From an uncultured Pelagibacteraceae bacterium (lineage in GTDB: Bacteria; Pseudomonadota; Alphaproteobacteria; Pelagibacterales; Pelagibacteraceae), in assembly GCA_902567785.1 (NCBI GenBank), contig CACFOR010000001.1, positions 1 to 64,000 of the forward strand: a stretch of 64,000 bases of DNA, given 5' to 3'. Below the pieces are notes generated by a model that saw only the letters and a list, made by a program, of their open reading frames with translations, searched no databases and was not told where the DNA came from. Shown here in pieces: positions 27,101-34,828 of this stretch. A program made the translations under genes and the position numbers. Every line of letters starts with the position of its first letter. Positions within the stretch are counted from its first letter, which is position 1.

Positions 27101-27316
27101 CTATTTATAAAAACCTAAAATTATAATAGCTGCTATTAAGCCGACTATTCCTGCATCACCTAGTGATTGCACTAGTCCAACTATATTATCAGCTATTCCA
27201 CTTACGAATGGAACGTTTCCACCCAAAAGCGAAACAACGATACCTAAGCCAAGTAGTGATATAACTACATGTGTTAGGCTTCTTACTGTTCCTGAGAATC
27301 CTGCAAGCATTTTCAT
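27101..27316 (-). CDS. Small membrane protein (71 residues)
   Basis: Start chosen at the ATG 27316 because a strong GGGAGG site lies 8 bp upstream (minus strand); a GTG at 27325 would place the ribosome site inside the start. The product is hydrophobic with a helix at about 15-34 (VVISLLGLGIVVSLLGG) and another at about 55-71 (IVGLIAAIIILGFY), Gly-rich and nearly uncharged between them. It resembles the 26741 product in length, order of motifs and the SLGD/SLGE turn. Strong ribosome site, upstream palindrome and 3' hairpins suggest high, regulated expression. No function recognised. Confidence 0.7.
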   Translation of the reverse strand: MKMLAGFSGTVRSLTHVVISLLGLGIVVSLLGGNVPFVSGIADNIVGLVQSLGDAGIVGLIAAIIILGFYK

Positions 27317-27337
27317 ACTTAACACCTCCCTAAAGTT

Positions 27338-27353
27338 ACTTGTTTAAACAAGT
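27338..27353. promoter_or_regulatory. Perfect 16-bp palindrome upstream of the 71-residue gene
   Basis: ACTTGTTTAAACAAGT is exactly self-complementary and lies 22 bp upstream of the ATG at 27316, just before the ribosome site. A second shorter palindrome CTATCGATAG (27367-27376) follows. They sit in the longest gene-free stretch of the window (27317-27533, about 217 bp), which otherwise shows only AT-rich promoter-like sequence and no tRNA-like fold. An operator is the likeliest explanation. Confidence 0.4.
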
Positions 27354-27533
27354 GCTACCGAATCAACTATCGATAGCGTATGGGTCTTATTATCATACTA
27401 TATATAGATATCTAGGCAATTTTCATACAAAAAAGTGAGCAAAATAGGGGTTTTCTTAACTTTTCCACAGTAATATCTGACTATGGAATGGTAAATATAT
27501 AAAGAGTAAAGGATTAAGAGGACAGGTCAGTTA

Positions 27534-27851
27534 ATGAAAATTTACTTAATTTATTCGACATTTAAGAATTTTAAAGAGGCCAAAAGCATAGGCGGTGCTT
27601 TAGTTAAAAATAAGCTCGCGGCTTGCACTAATATTATTCCAACAATCTATTCGACTTATGTTTGGAAAAAGAAAACTATGGTGGATAAAGAATGCTCAAT
27701 GATTATAAAAACAACTGAATCAAAAGTAAAAAAAGCGATAAAATTTATTGTAAAAAAACATAGCTACGATTGCCCTGCAGTTACTGCTTTCCCAATTAAA
27801 TTTTCCCATAAAGATTTTAAAGACTGGATTATAGAAGAGACAAAAAGTTAG
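27534..27851 (+). CDS. cutA: CutA1-family divalent cation tolerance protein
   Basis: A 105-residue protein of the trimeric CutA fold, cytoplasmic, with IGGALVKNKLAACTNIIP near residue 20, the conserved STYVWKKK segment and HSYDCPAVTAFPI near residue 80. CutA1 is widespread and binds copper and other divalent ions, though its physiological role is unsettled. Length matches the family. It is followed 2 bp later by the YjbQ gene. Confidence 0.9.
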   Translation: MKIYLIYSTFKNFKEAKSIGGALVKNKLAACTNIIPTIYSTYVWKKKTMVDKECSMIIKTTESKVKKAIKFIVKKHSYDCPAVTAFPIKFSHKDFKDWIIEETKS

Positions 27852-27853
27852 TT

Positions 27854-28273
27854 ATGAAACAGATTTTTTCTGAAATTATTATGGAAACAAAAGGACAAGG
27901 ATTGTATAATTTTACAAACAAAACATTAAATTGGTTAAATAAACAAAAAATTAAAGATGGAATTTTGAATATTAATATATTACACACCAGTGCATCATTG
28001 GTAATACAAGAAAATGCAGACCCTGATGTTTTAATTGATTTAAAAAATTTCTTCGATAAATTGGCACCAATGGATAACAAACTTTATAAACATACTGTCG
28101 AAGGAAAAGACGATATGCCTGCACATATTAAATCTGCACTTACAAACAATCATTTAACTTTAAGTATAAAAAACAAAAAATTATTACTTGGAACATGGCA
28201 AGCATTGTACTTATTTGAGCACCGTTTAGAAAATCATACTAGAATTTTATCTCATCATTTGATTGGAAATTAG
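27854..28273 (+). CDS. YjbQ/UPF0047-family protein
   Basis: A 139-residue member of the YjbQ family, sometimes described as having secondary thiamine-phosphate synthase activity. Family motifs are LHTSASLVIQENADPDV, YKHTVEGKDDMPAHIKSAL and LLLGTWQALYLFEHR, with conserved His residues. It is cytoplasmic. It is tightly spaced between cutA and the aldehyde dehydrogenase gene (2-bp gaps), so the three form one operon. Confidence 0.88.
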   Translation: MKQIFSEIIMETKGQGLYNFTNKTLNWLNKQKIKDGILNINILHTSASLVIQENADPDVLIDLKNFFDKLAPMDNKLYKHTVEGKDDMPAHIKSALTNNHLTLSIKNKKLLLGTWQALYLFEHRLENHTRILSHHLIGN

Positions 28274-28275
28274 AA

Positions 28276-29718
28276 ATGTATAACAAATTTGGTCAATTTA
28301 TAGATGGAAAATGGCAACCCTCAAGTGATAAGGGTACTTATGATGTCATTAATCCTGCAACTGAGGAACTTATAGGTAAAGCTTCAAAAGCTACTCCTGC
28401 TGATGTAGAGAAAGCTTTAAAGTCTGCTGAAAAAGGGTTTAAAATTTGGAAAAAAACTTCACCATGGGAAAGGTCAAATTTAATAAAAAATATTTCAGAT
28501 TTAATTAGAAAAAAAAATAAAGATTTAGCTAAGTGGCTTACTTTAGAAGTAGGAAAACCTTTTAAAGAAGGATTGGGGGAAGTAGGTAGTGCCGCTGATA
28601 TTTTCGAATGGAATGCAGAAGAAACAAAAAGAATTTATGGACAAACTGTAGAAAGTAGATTCGAAAATACAAGAGTCCATGTGTATTATCAACCAGTTGG
28701 AGTTGTGGCAGCAATGGTGCCGTGGAATTTTCCAGTTATTTTAGCTGCAAGAAAAATTTCTACTGCATTAGCTGCGGGATGTTCAGTTATTTGTAAACCA
28801 GATATAATTACACCAGGTTGTGTAATGGAATTGGTTGATATTATAAAAGAAGCAGGTATTCCTTCTGGTGTGGTTAATCTTTTGTCAGGAGATCCGGCTT
28901 CTGTATCTTCTCAATTAATTTCTTCTAACATTGTAAAAAAAGTTTCCATCACTGGTTCCACAAGAGTAGGTAAACTTATTCTAAAACAAGCAGCTGAAAA
29001 AGTTCAAAGAGTTACAATGGAGCTAAGCGGTCATGCTCCATTCATAGTTTTTGAAGATGTAGATATAAAAAAAGTTGCAGATATGGCTATTGCGGCAAAA
29101 TTTAGAAATAATGGGCAGGTTTGTATATCTCCAAGCAGGTTTTATATTCATGAAAAGAAAAAGGAGGAGTTTACAAAATTATTTGTTGAAAAGACAAAAA
29201 AATTAAAAATTGGTAATGGTTTAGATGAAAGTGTCCAATTAGGCCCGATGACTACAAAAAAAAGACTAGATGAAGTTGAGGAACTTGTTGAAAAAACAAA
29301 ACAAGAGGGAGCACAAATACTTTGTGGAGGAAAAAGACCTTCGGGTTTTAATAAAGGGTATTTTTACGAACCTACTGTTTTTGACAATATAAAAGATAAT
29401 TTTACAATTATGAAACAGGAACCGTTTGGACCTTTAGTTCCAATCACTACATTTAAAGATTATGATGAAGTAATAAAAAGAGCCAACAATCATGAATTAG
29501 GTCTTGCTAGTTATATATACACAAATTCACTTGAGAAGGCACAAAAGGCATCTGAATTGATGGAAACAGGAGTGGTTGCTGTAAATACATCTATTGTGGC
29601 GGTAGCCGAAGCTCCTTTTGGAGGAATAAAACAAACAGGTTATGGTAGAGAAGGCGGATCGATGGGAATTAAGGATTACTTAAATATTAAATACACCCAT
29701 CTCGGATTAGATGTATAG
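28276..29718 (+). CDS. NAD(P)-dependent aldehyde dehydrogenase
   Basis: A 480-residue ALDH with complete catalytic apparatus: the nucleotide motif SITGSTRVGK near residue 225, the general-base Glu in TMELSGHAPFIVF, and the nucleophile Cys in NNGQVCISPSRFY. EPFGPLVPI and the terminal GREGGSMGIKDYL are typical of the succinate-semialdehyde-dehydrogenase-like branch. The preferred aldehyde is unknown; an intermediate of amine or betaine breakdown would suit the location. It converges on the gmaS-like gene with a one-base gap and no terminator between. Confidence 0.9.
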   Translation: MYNKFGQFIDGKWQPSSDKGTYDVINPATEELIGKASKATPADVEKALKSAEKGFKIWKKTSPWERSNLIKNISDLIRKKNKDLAKWLTLEVGKPFKEGLGEVGSAADIFEWNAEETKRIYGQTVESRFENTRVHVYYQPVGVVAAMVPWNFPVILAARKISTALAAGCSVICKPDIITPGCVMELVDIIKEAGIPSGVVNLLSGDPASVSSQLISSNIVKKVSITGSTRVGKLILKQAAEKVQRVTMELSGHAPFIVFEDVDIKKVADMAIAAKFRNNGQVCISPSRFYIHEKKKEEFTKLFVEKTKKLKIGNGLDESVQLGPMTTKKRLDEVEELVEKTKQEGAQILCGGKRPSGFNKGYFYEPTVFDNIKDNFTIMKQEPFGPLVPITTFKDYDEVIKRANNHELGLASYIYTNSLEKAQKASELMETGVVAVNTSIVAVAEAPFGGIKQTGYGREGGSMGIKDYLNIKYTHLGLDV

Positions 29719-29719
29719 A

Positions 29720-31045
29720 TTAACAATCTAAAGTATTAATCTTTTCCCATTCTGTTATCGGTTCTTTTTTTGAAAAAGTTTCTTTTGAATTAAAATCCTT
29801 TAATTCATTTTCTTTTAATTTTAAATAACTTGTAATATTTTTTTCTCCAAATGTAGAGATTAAGACTTCATTATTGCTTAGGTGTTCCAAGGCATTTTCC
29901 AAGTTGGTGGGAAGCTTTTTTAAATTTGGATAATTATCTCCATCAGTATACATATTTATATGTAATGGTTGACCTGGGTCACGTTTTTTTTCTATTCCAT
30001 CTATTCCTGCAGCTATAACTCCAGCTTGAAGAAGGTATGGATTAGCTGACCCGTCCATTAACCTTAGTTCAAAACGACCTGGATCGGGGATTCTAATCAT
30101 ATGAGTTCTATTATTGCCAGTATAAGAAATTTTGCTCGGTGACCAACTTGCTCCAGAAGTTGGTGCGGGAGCATCTATTCTTCTATAACTATTAATTGTA
30201 GGATTAAAAAAAGCACTCAATGCTTCCGCTGAGTGCAAAATTCCTCCCAAATAATTATAAGCTAATCGTGTAAGACCTAACTTATCACCTTTGTCTAAAA
30301 ATAAATTTTTTTTACCATCCCAAAGAGATATGTGTGCATGACAACCGTTTCCTGTCAAATTTTCAAAAGGTTTTGGCATAAAGGTTGCTCTTAAACCATG
30401 TTTTTCAGCAATTGTTTTAACCATAAATTTAAAAAATACATGACGGTCAGCAGTTGTAAGACTATCTGCGTAGTTCCAATTCATTTCAAATTGCCCATTA
30501 GCATCTTCATGATCATTTTGATAAGGACTCCAACCAAGGCTTAACATGGAATTACAAATTTCTTTTATTAAATCATATTGTCTCATAAGGGCAGACTGAT
30601 CATAACAAGGTTTTGGTTGTCTATCTCTACTATCTGCTATAGCTGTACCTTCCGGATTAATTAAAAAATATTCACATTCAACACCTGATTTCAAAGTCAT
30701 ATTATTATTAGACAATTTTTTAATTTGTTTTTTCAGCATTATCCTAGGAGAAGCATCAACAGGTTTACCATTCATCCATAAATCAGAGGCTAACCAACCA
30801 ACTTCCTTTTGCCAAGGTAGTTGAATTAGACTATCTGGATCTGGAATTGCAAACATATCTGCGTCAGCCGGAGTCATATCAAGCCACGTGGCAAATCCCG
30901 CAAATCCCGCCCCATTTTTTTGCATATCTTTGATGGCTTCAGCAGGTACTAATTTTGACCTCAAAACCCCAAAAAAATCTACAAAACTAATTAAAAAATA
31001 TTTAATTTTTTTTTGTTTTGCTATTTTTGATAAATCTTTTGCCAT
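29720..31045 (-). CDS. gmaS: Type III glutamine-synthetase-like ligase, probable gamma-glutamylmethylamide synthetase
   Basis: A 441-residue member of the glutamine synthetase superfamily. Its N-terminus (YFLISFVDFFGVLRSKLVPA, KNGAGFAGFATWLDMTP) is that of the type III ligase group to which the gamma-glutamylmethylamide synthetases (GMAS) of marine methylotrophs belong. Catalytic motifs are NDHEDANGQFEMNW, GNGCHAHISLW and the ATP/Glu site NRTHMIRIPDPGRFELR. It would join methylamine to glutamate at the expense of ATP, the entry to the N-methylglutamate pathway. Neighbouring Amt, tdm and tmm genes support this. True ammonia-assimilating activity is the alternative. Confidence 0.75.
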   Translation of the reverse strand: MAKDLSKIAKQKKIKYFLISFVDFFGVLRSKLVPAEAIKDMQKNGAGFAGFATWLDMTPADADMFAIPDPDSLIQLPWQKEVGWLASDLWMNGKPVDASPRIMLKKQIKKLSNNNMTLKSGVECEYFLINPEGTAIADSRDRQPKPCYDQSALMRQYDLIKEICNSMLSLGWSPYQNDHEDANGQFEMNWNYADSLTTADRHVFFKFMVKTIAEKHGLRATFMPKPFENLTGNGCHAHISLWDGKKNLFLDKGDKLGLTRLAYNYLGGILHSAEALSAFFNPTINSYRRIDAPAPTSGASWSPSKISYTGNNRTHMIRIPDPGRFELRLMDGSANPYLLQAGVIAAGIDGIEKKRDPGQPLHINMYTDGDNYPNLKKLPTNLENALEHLSNNEVLISTFGEKNITSYLKLKENELKDFNSKETFSKKEPITEWEKINTLDC

Positions 31046-31057
31046 AAAATTAATTAT

Positions 31058-31201
31058 TTATAATATTAAATCTTTATACAGGATTAATAAAACTAAAATA
31101 ATAAGAAATATAGCTATAAAAAGTCCATATTTAGCTTTTGGCCAAGCAAGTCTAGCCATTTTAGATGGAACTTTATTTTTATTATTATTGTTTTCTTCCA
31201 T
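31058..31201 (-). CDS. 47-residue single-pass membrane microprotein
   Basis: From ATG 31201 to TAA 31058 the frame encodes an Asn/Lys-rich head (MEENNNNKNK), a basic linker with SKMARLAWPKAKYG, and one 17-residue hydrophobic helix (LFIAIFLIILVLLILY) before a short tail. The positive-inside pattern predicts the N-terminus in the cytoplasm. It lies just after the amt operon terminator and 12 bp before the gmaS-like start, so it would be the first gene of that transcript. No Shine-Dalgarno sequence is seen. No known family recognised. Confidence 0.5.
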   Translation of the reverse strand: MEENNNNKNKVPSKMARLAWPKAKYGLFIAIFLIILVLLILYKDLIL

Positions 31202-31218
31202 ATTTTTAGAAATTTAAT

Positions 31219-31249
31219 AAAAAAAAGGGCGCTAAGCAAGTTAGCGCCC
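31219..31249 (-). terminator. Rho-independent terminator of the amt operon
   Basis: On the minus strand GGGCGCTAA pairs with TTAGCGCCC (plus-strand 31227-31235 and 31241-31249) around a 5-base loop and is followed by eight T residues (31219-31226). It lies 20 bp after the stop of the 80-residue gene and separates the amt unit from the gmaS-like unit, showing that they are transcribed separately. Confidence 0.9.
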
Positions 31250-31269
31250 AAATTTTTTAATATTTTATA

Positions 31270-31512
31270 TTACCACTCGGTAATATTCTTTTTATAGTCG
31301 TTTGTTCCAGGTCTTCTTCTAGCTAACTTTTGCTGTTCTTCAGATTCTCCAGTAGCTGTACCAACATGCCACCAAAGCCAAAAAACTACCGCAACCGTTA
31401 ACCACATCCACTCCTGGCCAACCGCAGGATAAATGTCAGCGACTTGTATTCCTTCAGTAGCTGCATCCACATCTGTTGTTAGATGTTTTATCCAATCTGT
31501 TACTTGTGCCAT
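31270..31512 (-). CDS. 80-residue membrane protein paired with the ammonium transporter
   Basis: The protein has an acidic N-terminal half (DWIKHLTTDVDAATEGIQVA), one Trp-rich membrane segment at about residues 33-50 (EWMWLTVAVVFWLWWHVG) and a polar, basic tail (KLARRRPGTNDYKK). I do not recognise the family. It begins 25 bp after amt and ends before a strong terminator, so it is co-transcribed with amt only. An accessory or regulatory subunit of Amt is an attractive idea because SAR11 lacks the usual GlnK partner, but there is no direct evidence. Confidence 0.65.
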   Translation of the reverse strand: MAQVTDWIKHLTTDVDAATEGIQVADIYPAVGQEWMWLTVAVVFWLWWHVGTATGESEEQQKLARRRPGTNDYKKNITEW

Positions 31513-31537
31513 AATTTATTCCTCCCTATCTACCTGT

Positions 31538-32926
31538 TTAACCGACTGCTCTTTCATCTTTTCTAGCCGATTCCATTATATTGTAGTCTAGTCCTGCTAG
31601 TTCTACTTCTCGCGGTATACGTAATTTACCCGCCCCATGAAGTATTTTAGCAAGGATGTATCCTGGTAAGAAACCAAGAACACCGAACATTATTATAGCT
31701 CCGATAAACATTCCAAGAGGATTGATTGGTGCATAATCTGTACCAACCCACATTGATCCTACACTGTATCCAGATGAAGGATATCCCCATAAAACGAAAC
31801 CGCATACAATAAGTCCGACAACACCAGCATAACCATGTACAGCTACTGCACCTACTGCATCATCTATTTTGAATCTACGTTCAACCCAGTAATGCATTTT
31901 GTAAGCAATATATGTACCAAGTGCAGCAATCATCATTGCTTGCAGTGGATGATATAAATCATTTCCTGCAGACGCTGTGATAATTCCTGCTAGTCCACCA
32001 GAGTAAGTCCAGAACGGATCTCCTTTAGAAACCCAATAACCAGCTAACAATCCTCCTGATAGTGACATCAAGAAGTTAAATGTAATACCACTCAGTGTTG
32101 TTGGTGTTACATAAATACTTGTTGCGGTAAAGAAAGTTACTCCTTCCATTCCATATTCTGGCCCTAGATCGAATATAGGTATATTACATGCAGCGTAGAA
32201 TCCCCAGAAGCCTGTATAAATTAAAAACAGACCTATTGCTACGAACCAAGGATTTCTTGGTCCAATATTTCTTGGTTCTCCACTAGATGAAAATTTTCCT
32301 ATACGCGGTCCTAAAACAGCCAAAACTCCTAATGCAAATCCTCCTGCTATGGCATGAATTACTCCCGATGCGTATGCGTCGTGATAACCTAGTAATTTAA
32401 GCATCCAACCATCAAAATGCCATCCCCAAGCAGCATCAATTGTCCAAAATACAGATCCAATTGCAATAGCTAAAATACCAAATGCAAAAGTTGTAATTCT
32501 TTCAATAATTGCGCCAGAAACGATTGATGCGGCAGTCCAAGAAAATAAAAGGAACGCAGCCCAAAATACTCCACTAATGTGGTCACCTAAATTAACCGCC
32601 ATTAAATTGCTAGTAGGTACGTACCATGATGCACTAAACAAACTGTCGTCTGTAATTAATGCTGCGCTTTCGTTCATAATTGAAGGCGCTAATCCTGGTC
32701 CTGTTGGAAATGCCCAATAAATCCACCAACCAAAGAAAAACCAAGTTACTGTTACCAGTGGTATCAGCATTGTGTTTTTCATTAGAGTATGTTGGTGATG
32801 TTTGTAACGTGATGCTCCAACTTCATACATACAAAATCCTACGTGAATCAAAAACATAAGTACTACAGTGATCCAATAGTAAAATTCTGTGAATATGGTA
32901 GTTAAAGCTCCCAATCCATCAGTCAT
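31538..32926 (-). CDS. amt: Amt-family ammonium (or methylammonium) transporter
   Basis: A 462-residue membrane protein with about 11 helices. The substrate path residues are recognisable: Asp and His in YHDAYASGVIHAIAGG and the second His in AVAVHGYAGVVGL, the twin-His arrangement of AmtB. The first helix is not preceded by a typical cleaved signal. The family takes up NH4+; methylammonium is a common surrogate, and the position beside gmaS, mgs-type and tdm genes makes methylamine uptake plausible. No glnK gene is adjacent. A strong AGGGAGG ribosome site precedes the ATG. Confidence 0.9.
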   Translation of the reverse strand: MTDGLGALTTIFTEFYYWITVVLMFLIHVGFCMYEVGASRYKHHQHTLMKNTMLIPLVTVTWFFFGWWIYWAFPTGPGLAPSIMNESAALITDDSLFSASWYVPTSNLMAVNLGDHISGVFWAAFLLFSWTAASIVSGAIIERITTFAFGILAIAIGSVFWTIDAAWGWHFDGWMLKLLGYHDAYASGVIHAIAGGFALGVLAVLGPRIGKFSSSGEPRNIGPRNPWFVAIGLFLIYTGFWGFYAACNIPIFDLGPEYGMEGVTFFTATSIYVTPTTLSGITFNFLMSLSGGLLAGYWVSKGDPFWTYSGGLAGIITASAGNDLYHPLQAMMIAALGTYIAYKMHYWVERRFKIDDAVGAVAVHGYAGVVGLIVCGFVLWGYPSSGYSVGSMWVGTDYAPINPLGMFIGAIIMFGVLGFLPGYILAKILHGAGKLRIPREVELAGLDYNIMESARKDERAVG

Positions 32927-32949
32927 ATTTTTTCCTCCCTCTTAATAAA

Positions 32950-32977
32950 ACTATAAATATTCTATGTTGTGCGACAA
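32950..32977 (-). promoter_or_regulatory. Predicted promoter and inverted repeat upstream of amt
   Basis: On the minus strand TTGTCG (32972-32977) and TATAGT (32950-32955) are 16 bp apart and lie 24-51 bp before the amt start. The -35 overlaps the symmetric element TTGT-N3-ACAA (plus 32967-32977) and a wider GTTGTGC/GTACAAC repeat (32966-32987). A factor bound there would block or replace -35 recognition, so the site is a candidate nitrogen-response operator. Confidence 0.45.
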
Positions 32978-33049
32978 GTAGTACAACAATCCAGAAGTGT
33001 TGCGTAAGAAGGTTTATTGAATTTTAAACAACCTAAGATTGTATTATTA

Positions 33050-33445
33050 TTAGAATTTTTTATAAGCTTTTTTTAAGTCCACCAGCGGATGGTTTGGTGA
33101 CATTTGAAATTTAATTAATAATTCCCTAGCAATCATATCTCTATCTTGCTGGCTATTAGGCAATTTAATTTTTTTAGGTATGGTAACCCATCCATTTGCG
33201 TTTCTGCAAAAAACAGCTGGGCGACCTTCTTCATAACCCATGTGAACATCTTCTAACCAATTTAAGTCATCCCAACCCATGTGCTCAATATACTTTTTAA
33301 GAAAAGGAGTTACTTTTTTATAATCTGGTAATAAATTTACATCATATCGATAACCTATATGTTGGCCTATCATTTTTTCTCTACTACTCTCTTTTTCTTT
33401 GGATTTAGATATTTTTTTTATTTTCTTATTTTTTTTCTTAGTCAT
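33050..33445 (-). CDS. Uncharacterised 131-residue protein following the mgsC/glxD-type gene
   Basis: A soluble protein with a strongly basic Lys/Ser-rich N-terminus (first 22 residues, no hydrophobic core) and a folded part with aromatic and acidic residues (YKKVTPFLKKYIEHMGWDD, EEGRPAVFCRNANGW). I do not recognise a named domain. It starts 8 bp after the FMN-binding synthase gene and so belongs to that operon. Its constant company with the synthase genes, if confirmed in other genomes, would suggest an assembly or regulatory role. Confidence 0.65.
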   Translation of the reverse strand: MTKKKNKKIKKISKSKEKESSREKMIGQHIGYRYDVNLLPDYKKVTPFLKKYIEHMGWDDLNWLEDVHMGYEEGRPAVFCRNANGWVTIPKKIKLPNSQQDRDMIARELLIKFQMSPNHPLVDLKKAYKKF

Positions 33446-33453
33446 ATTTTTTA

Positions 33454-34827
33454 TTAAATTTTATGGAAATCATCCACTCCAACAGTATGATTTGTTCCTG
33501 TTAACGGAACTTTAGCTAATGCTGAAGCTTCCATTGTTAAAGCAGCCAAATCTTCAGGTTCTAAAGAATGAACATTCGTTTTACCACAAGCACGAGCCAG
33601 CAATTGCAATTCTAAAGCCATTGTATGTAAGTAATTATAAACTCTTAATGCTGCATCATCAGGATTTAATCTTTTTCTTAATTTAGGATTTTGTGTTGCT
33701 ACACCAACCGGACAACGTCCTGTATGACAGTGATAACAATGCCCAGCTTTTACTCCCATTTCTTTTTCAAAATCAACTCCTGGGATTTCTTTATTACAAT
33801 TTAGTGCTATCATTGAGCCAGTCCCAATAGCAACGGCATCTGCCCCTAGTGCTAAAGCTTTTGCAAGATCAGCACCATCTCTAACTCCACCAGCATAAAT
33901 TAATGTTACCTTTCCAGTTTGCCCAACATCATCCAGTGCTCTACGTGCCTCACGTATTGCAGCTATACCTGGAATACCAGTATTTGCTGCAGCGATATGA
34001 GGTCCTGCACCAGTGGATCCTTCCATACCATCCAAATAAATTGAATCAGGATCACATTTTGCTGCCATACGAACATCGTCATAAACTTTAGCCGCTCCTA
34101 ATTTTAATTGTATTGGAACCTGATTATTAGTTAATTCTCTTAATTCTTGTACTTTTAAAGCAAGATCATCTGGTCCTAACCAATCAGGGTGTCTAGCCGG
34201 AGAACGTTGATCAATTCCAGATGGAAGAGAACGCATCTCAGCTACTTGGTCAGTAACTTTTTGACCCATTAAGTGACCACCCATTCCCACTTTTTGACCT
34301 TGGCCTATAAAAACTTCTATTCCGTCCGCTAATTGCGCATGGTGAGGATTAAATCCATATCGTGATTGTATACATTGGTAAAACCATTTTTCGGAATATC
34401 TTCTTTCATCTGGGATCATGCCACCTTCGCCTGAACATGTGGCACTTCCAGCCATAGTAGCCCCTCTAGCTAATGCAGTTTTAGCTTCATAAGAAAGAGC
34501 ACCAAAACTCATTCCTGTTATATAAACAGGGATATCTAATTCAATTGGATTTTTGCAACGCGGACCAATAATTGTTTTAGTTTCACATTTTTCTCTGTAA
34601 CCTTCGATAACAAATCTTGTAAGAGTACCTGGCAAAAATACTAAGTCATCAAATGTTGGTATTTTTCGCATTAAAGCCATACCACGCATTCTGTAACGAC
34701 CTAGTTGAGCTTTTATATGTATGTCGTCAATTACCTCAGGTGTAAAAATTGAATTTTGCCCTAATAAACTTTTATTTCTTCCCTTGGTAACTTTGAGACT
34801 CTCATTATTTTTTTTCTTTTTAGCCAT
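33454..34827 (-). CDS. mgsC: FMN-binding glutamate-synthase-like subunit (N-methylglutamate synthase type)
   Basis: A 457-residue TIM-barrel protein of the glutamate synthase central/FMN domain. Landmarks are PVYITGMSFGALSYEAK, SGEGGMIPDERRYS, the FMN-binding DGMEGSTGAGPHIA and IYAGGVRDGADLAKALALGADAVAIGTG, and the Fe-S cluster cysteines in CYHCHTGRCPVGVATQNP. With the two preceding genes it makes a three-protein version of glutamate synthase, as in MgsABC and the GlxBCD proteins. The predicted reaction moves methylamine or amide nitrogen to make N-methylglutamate. Exact substrate is inferred from the tdm/tmm context. Confidence 0.85.
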   Translation of the reverse strand: MAKKKKNNESLKVTKGRNKSLLGQNSIFTPEVIDDIHIKAQLGRYRMRGMALMRKIPTFDDLVFLPGTLTRFVIEGYREKCETKTIIGPRCKNPIELDIPVYITGMSFGALSYEAKTALARGATMAGSATCSGEGGMIPDERRYSEKWFYQCIQSRYGFNPHHAQLADGIEVFIGQGQKVGMGGHLMGQKVTDQVAEMRSLPSGIDQRSPARHPDWLGPDDLALKVQELRELTNNQVPIQLKLGAAKVYDDVRMAAKCDPDSIYLDGMEGSTGAGPHIAAANTGIPGIAAIREARRALDDVGQTGKVTLIYAGGVRDGADLAKALALGADAVAIGTGSMIALNCNKEIPGVDFEKEMGVKAGHCYHCHTGRCPVGVATQNPKLRKRLNPDDAALRVYNYLHTMALELQLLARACGKTNVHSLEPEDLAALTMEASALAKVPLTGTNHTVGVDDFHKI

Positions 34828-34828
34828 T

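Noticed and set aside
27317-27533. tRNA or small RNA gene in the longest gene-free stretch
   Set aside because: No cloverleaf, no GTTCRA-type T loop and no CCA-like end could be found; palindromes and AT-rich promoter-like sequence explain what is visible.
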